Of a DNA stretch of 13,146 nt, positions 11,619 to 13,146 are shown piece after piece (position 1 is the first letter of the stretch; the number at the start of each line of letters is the position of its first letter). This DNA is from an uncultured Collinsella sp. (GTDB lineage Bacteria > Actinomycetota > Coriobacteriia > Coriobacteriales > Coriobacteriaceae): assembly GCA_902494935.1 (NCBI GenBank), contig CABUVH010000040.1:1-13146 (forward strand), read 5' to 3'. Both the position numbers and the translations under genes were made by a program. The notes under the pieces are model-generated. The model was not told the DNA's origin. It was given only the letters and a program-made list of their open reading frames with translations, and did not search any database.

Positions 11619-11993
11619 ATGAGTGAGCAGAACGCCAACCCGGTCGAGCTCTTTGGCATGCGCGTTGCCCATGTGGGCATTAACGCTGCCGACCCGGCAG
11701 ACGCCCTGGAGATCGCGGAGCTGTTCTCGACGATGATGGGTCTGCCCGTCATCGAGACCCTCGTTTCGTACTTTAACGATTCGCTGGTCGAGATCATGAA
11801 GCAGAACGGTCGTGGCGCCAAGGGCCACATTGGCTTTGCCGTCAACGACATCGATGCGGCCGAGAAGTGGTTTGCCGAGCGCGGGCTCGAGGTTAACGAG
11901 GAGTCGCGCGTGCTGCTGCCCGACGGCGGCACCAAGCTCGTGTACTTTAAGCGCGAGTTTGCCGGCTTCGCCGTGCACCTGTGCCGCGAGTAG
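11619..11993 (+). CDS. VOC-superfamily (glyoxalase-fold) protein
   Basis: This 124-aa single-module protein has the vicinal oxygen chelate fold: RVAHVGINAADPADALEIAELFSTMMGLP, then SLVEIMKQNGRGAKGHIGFAVNDIDAAEKWFAERGLEV, and FAGFAVHLCRE at the end. The first His (HVGI), Glu of VEIMK, His of GHIGF and His of AVHL are candidate metal ligands. From memory, the pattern resembles the VOC domain fused to the C-terminus of some KDPG aldolases, which would fit sugar-acid metabolism beside a PTS IIB protein. That link is inference. No clear ribosome binding site precedes ATG 11619, so coupling to the IIB gene 11 nt upstream is likely; ATG 11658 is an alternative start. Confidence 0.85.
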   Translation: MSEQNANPVELFGMRVAHVGINAADPADALEIAELFSTMMGLPVIETLVSYFNDSLVEIMKQNGRGAKGHIGFAVNDIDAAEKWFAERGLEVNEESRVLLPDGGTKLVYFKREFAGFAVHLCRE

Positions 11994-12017
11994 CGCACAA
12001 GCTGCTATAGCTAGCAT

Positions 12018-12052
12018 AAAGGGATGGGGCCTCGTGGCCCTATCCCTTTTTT
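12018..12052 (+). terminator. Strong rho-independent terminator after the IIB-VOC pair
   Basis: AAAGGGATGGGGCC pairs with GGCCCTATCCCTTT around a TCGT tetraloop, with one G-T wobble, and ends in six T (12047-12052). It also lies downstream of the histidine kinase on the - strand and may act in both directions, though its T-run there is poorer. Confidence 0.92.
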
Positions 12053-12083
12053 ATGCCGAGGGCTTGCCGCCGCGCGGGTGCCC

Positions 12084-13146
12084 CTACCGTGGCAGGCGAA
12101 TCGTAAAGCGGCTGCCGACACCCTCGACCGAGGTCACGCCAATGACACCGCCATGGCTATCGACGATCCACTTGGCAATGGCAAGCCCCAGACCCGAGCC
12201 CTGCGCGCCGGCATCGCGCGCGTTGTCGGCGCGGTAGAACCGCTCGAACGCGTGGGCTGCGGATTCCTGGTTCATGCCGATGCCCTCGTCCTCAACGTTT
12301 ATGTCGATCGTGCCCGCGCCCGCATCCGGCGCCACGCCAAACGTGATGGGCGTGCCCGCGTCCGAATACTTGGCGGCATTCTGCACGATTACGCGCAGGG
12401 CCTGCTTCACGAGCGCCACGTCGACGGGCGCGTCGCAGCGCGGGTCGCTGACAAGCGCAGCGTCAAAGGCCAGTCGATACGTGTGCTCGGTATCGATCAT
12501 CTGCGATTCCTCGCATACCTCGCCGACCAGTGCAGCCAGGTTAGTATTCGCGCGCCGCAGCACGGTGCGGCCGGCATCGCCGCGTGCCAAAAACAGCAGC
12601 TGCTCCACGAGCTCCTGCATGTGCTCGCTTTCGGCCTTGAGGGACGCGATGGATTCCGCCAGCACGTCCGGGTCGTCTTTGCCCCAGCGGTCGAGCATGT
12701 TTACGTAGCCCTGAATCACCGCAATGGGCGTGCGCAGCTCGTGGCTTGCATCGTTGACAAAGCGCATCTGCTGCAGCTTGGCCTCTTGCATCTGGCGCAG
12801 CAGGCGGTTGAGCGCGACCTCGATGCTTGCCAGGTCGGCGTCGCCGGTGGTGACGCTCGGCGAGTCGACGCTTGCGCGCTCGATGGCCTGCTCCAGCGTT
12901 TCCATCTTGCCGCCGGAGAGCTGCATACGGCCGAGCTCGTCCACGCGCAAGGCCAGGTCGTTGAGCGGCGCCATGGTGCGGCGCACGCGCCTCGCGCCGC
13001 CGAGCATGTTGAGCACGCTGATGACCTGCCAACCCACAACGACAAGGTAGAGAGGCCATAGCGTGACGAGGTCCTGCGCGAGGGGGAAAGTCTTGGTGGT
13101 ACGTGCAAGCTCGACGGTATAGGTGAGCGTTGCCAGGTCCCAGCCG
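12084..13146 (-). CDS. HAMP-type sensor histidine kinase (5' end outside window)
   Basis: 353 residues are visible and the frame stays open to the window edge, so the N-terminus is missing. The visible part begins with an apparently extracytoplasmic stretch, then a transmembrane helix (LVTLWPLYLVVVGWQVISVLNML), a HAMP-like linker (RRTMAPLNDLALRVDEL) and the dimerisation helix FVNDASHELRTPIAVIQGY with the phospho-accepting His (codon 12741-12743). The ATPase domain follows, with N box QNAAKYS, G1 DEGIGM, F box AFERFYRAD and G2 GSGLGLAIAK. All catalytic boxes are intact. The order is that of EnvZ/BaeS-type class I kinases. The response regulator gene is expected beyond the right edge. The signal sensed cannot be read from this part. 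Confidence 0.95.
   Translation of the reverse strand, partial: GWDLATLTYTVELARTTKTFPLAQDLVTLWPLYLVVVGWQVISVLNMLGGARRVRRTMAPLNDLALRVDELGRMQLSGGKMETLEQAIERASVDSPSVTTGDADLASIEVALNRLLRQMQEAKLQQMRFVNDASHELRTPIAVIQGYVNMLDRWGKDDPDVLAESIASLKAESEHMQELVEQLLFLARGDAGRTVLRRANTNLAALVGEVCEESQMIDTEHTYRLAFDAALVSDPRCDAPVDVALVKQALRVIVQNAAKYSDAGTPITFGVAPDAGAGTIDINVEDEGIGMNQESAAHAFERFYRADNARDAGAQGSGLGLAIAKWIVDSHGGVIGVTSVEGVGSRFTIRLPR

Noticed and set aside
12024..13061. 345-codon + strand frame over the histidine kinase
   Set aside because: It is antisense to an unambiguous kinase with all catalytic boxes, and its start lies inside the terminator.

Overview
This 13.1 kb window is GC-rich, densely coding bacterial chromosome. 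Gene content and protein style point to an actinobacterium of the class Coriobacteriia, most likely Collinsella or a close relative. That assignment is inferred from sequence style and remembered family likeness; no search was run. There is no prophage, transposase gene, CRISPR array or rRNA.

Region 1 (1-4304) is the distal part of a histidine operon on the + strand: the last codons of hisB, then hisH, hisA, hisF, hisI, a small uncharacterised RDAC-like gene, and hisE. HisH/HisF form the IGP synthase, HisA is the ProFAR isomerase, and HisI and HisE are separate proteins for the two early steps that many bacteria fuse. A convergent PHP-family phosphatase (3393-4304, -) is a good candidate for the missing histidinol-phosphatase.

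Region 2 (4305-6652) starts with a palindrome-rich divergent gap, then a free-standing LarC2-type domain (nickel-pincer cofactor family), a YfcE phosphodiesterase and a MazG pyrophosphohydrolase. It ends in a terminator-like hairpin.

Region 3 (6653-10070) follows the actinobacterial order mazG - eno - FtsB/DivIC-like - ppx, but without the DUF501 gene that usually lies before ppx. It joins glycolysis (enolase), cell division and polyphosphate/(p)ppGpp metabolism.

Region 4 (10071-10532) is a 346-nt gene-free stretch of palindromes followed by tRNA-Leu(UAA) on the - strand. The 3' end of the tRNA and its terminator are duplicated about 197 nt downstream. Between the copies lie four consecutive perfect hairpins enclosed by a 9-bp stem.

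Region 5 (10533-13146) holds a membrane-anchored TPR-like protein (-), a two-gene + strand unit of a lone GatB-type PTS IIB protein and a small VOC protein, a strong terminator, and the 3' part of a sensor histidine kinase (-), cut by the window edge.

The most notable non-coding theme is that most longer intergenic gaps carry a palindromic element. Two of them (32-72 and 3361-3393) share an architecture: unrelated perfect stems around a loop of exactly 19 nt with GGGGAC at the same offset. This suggests a REP-like family that keeps its loop and varies its stem.
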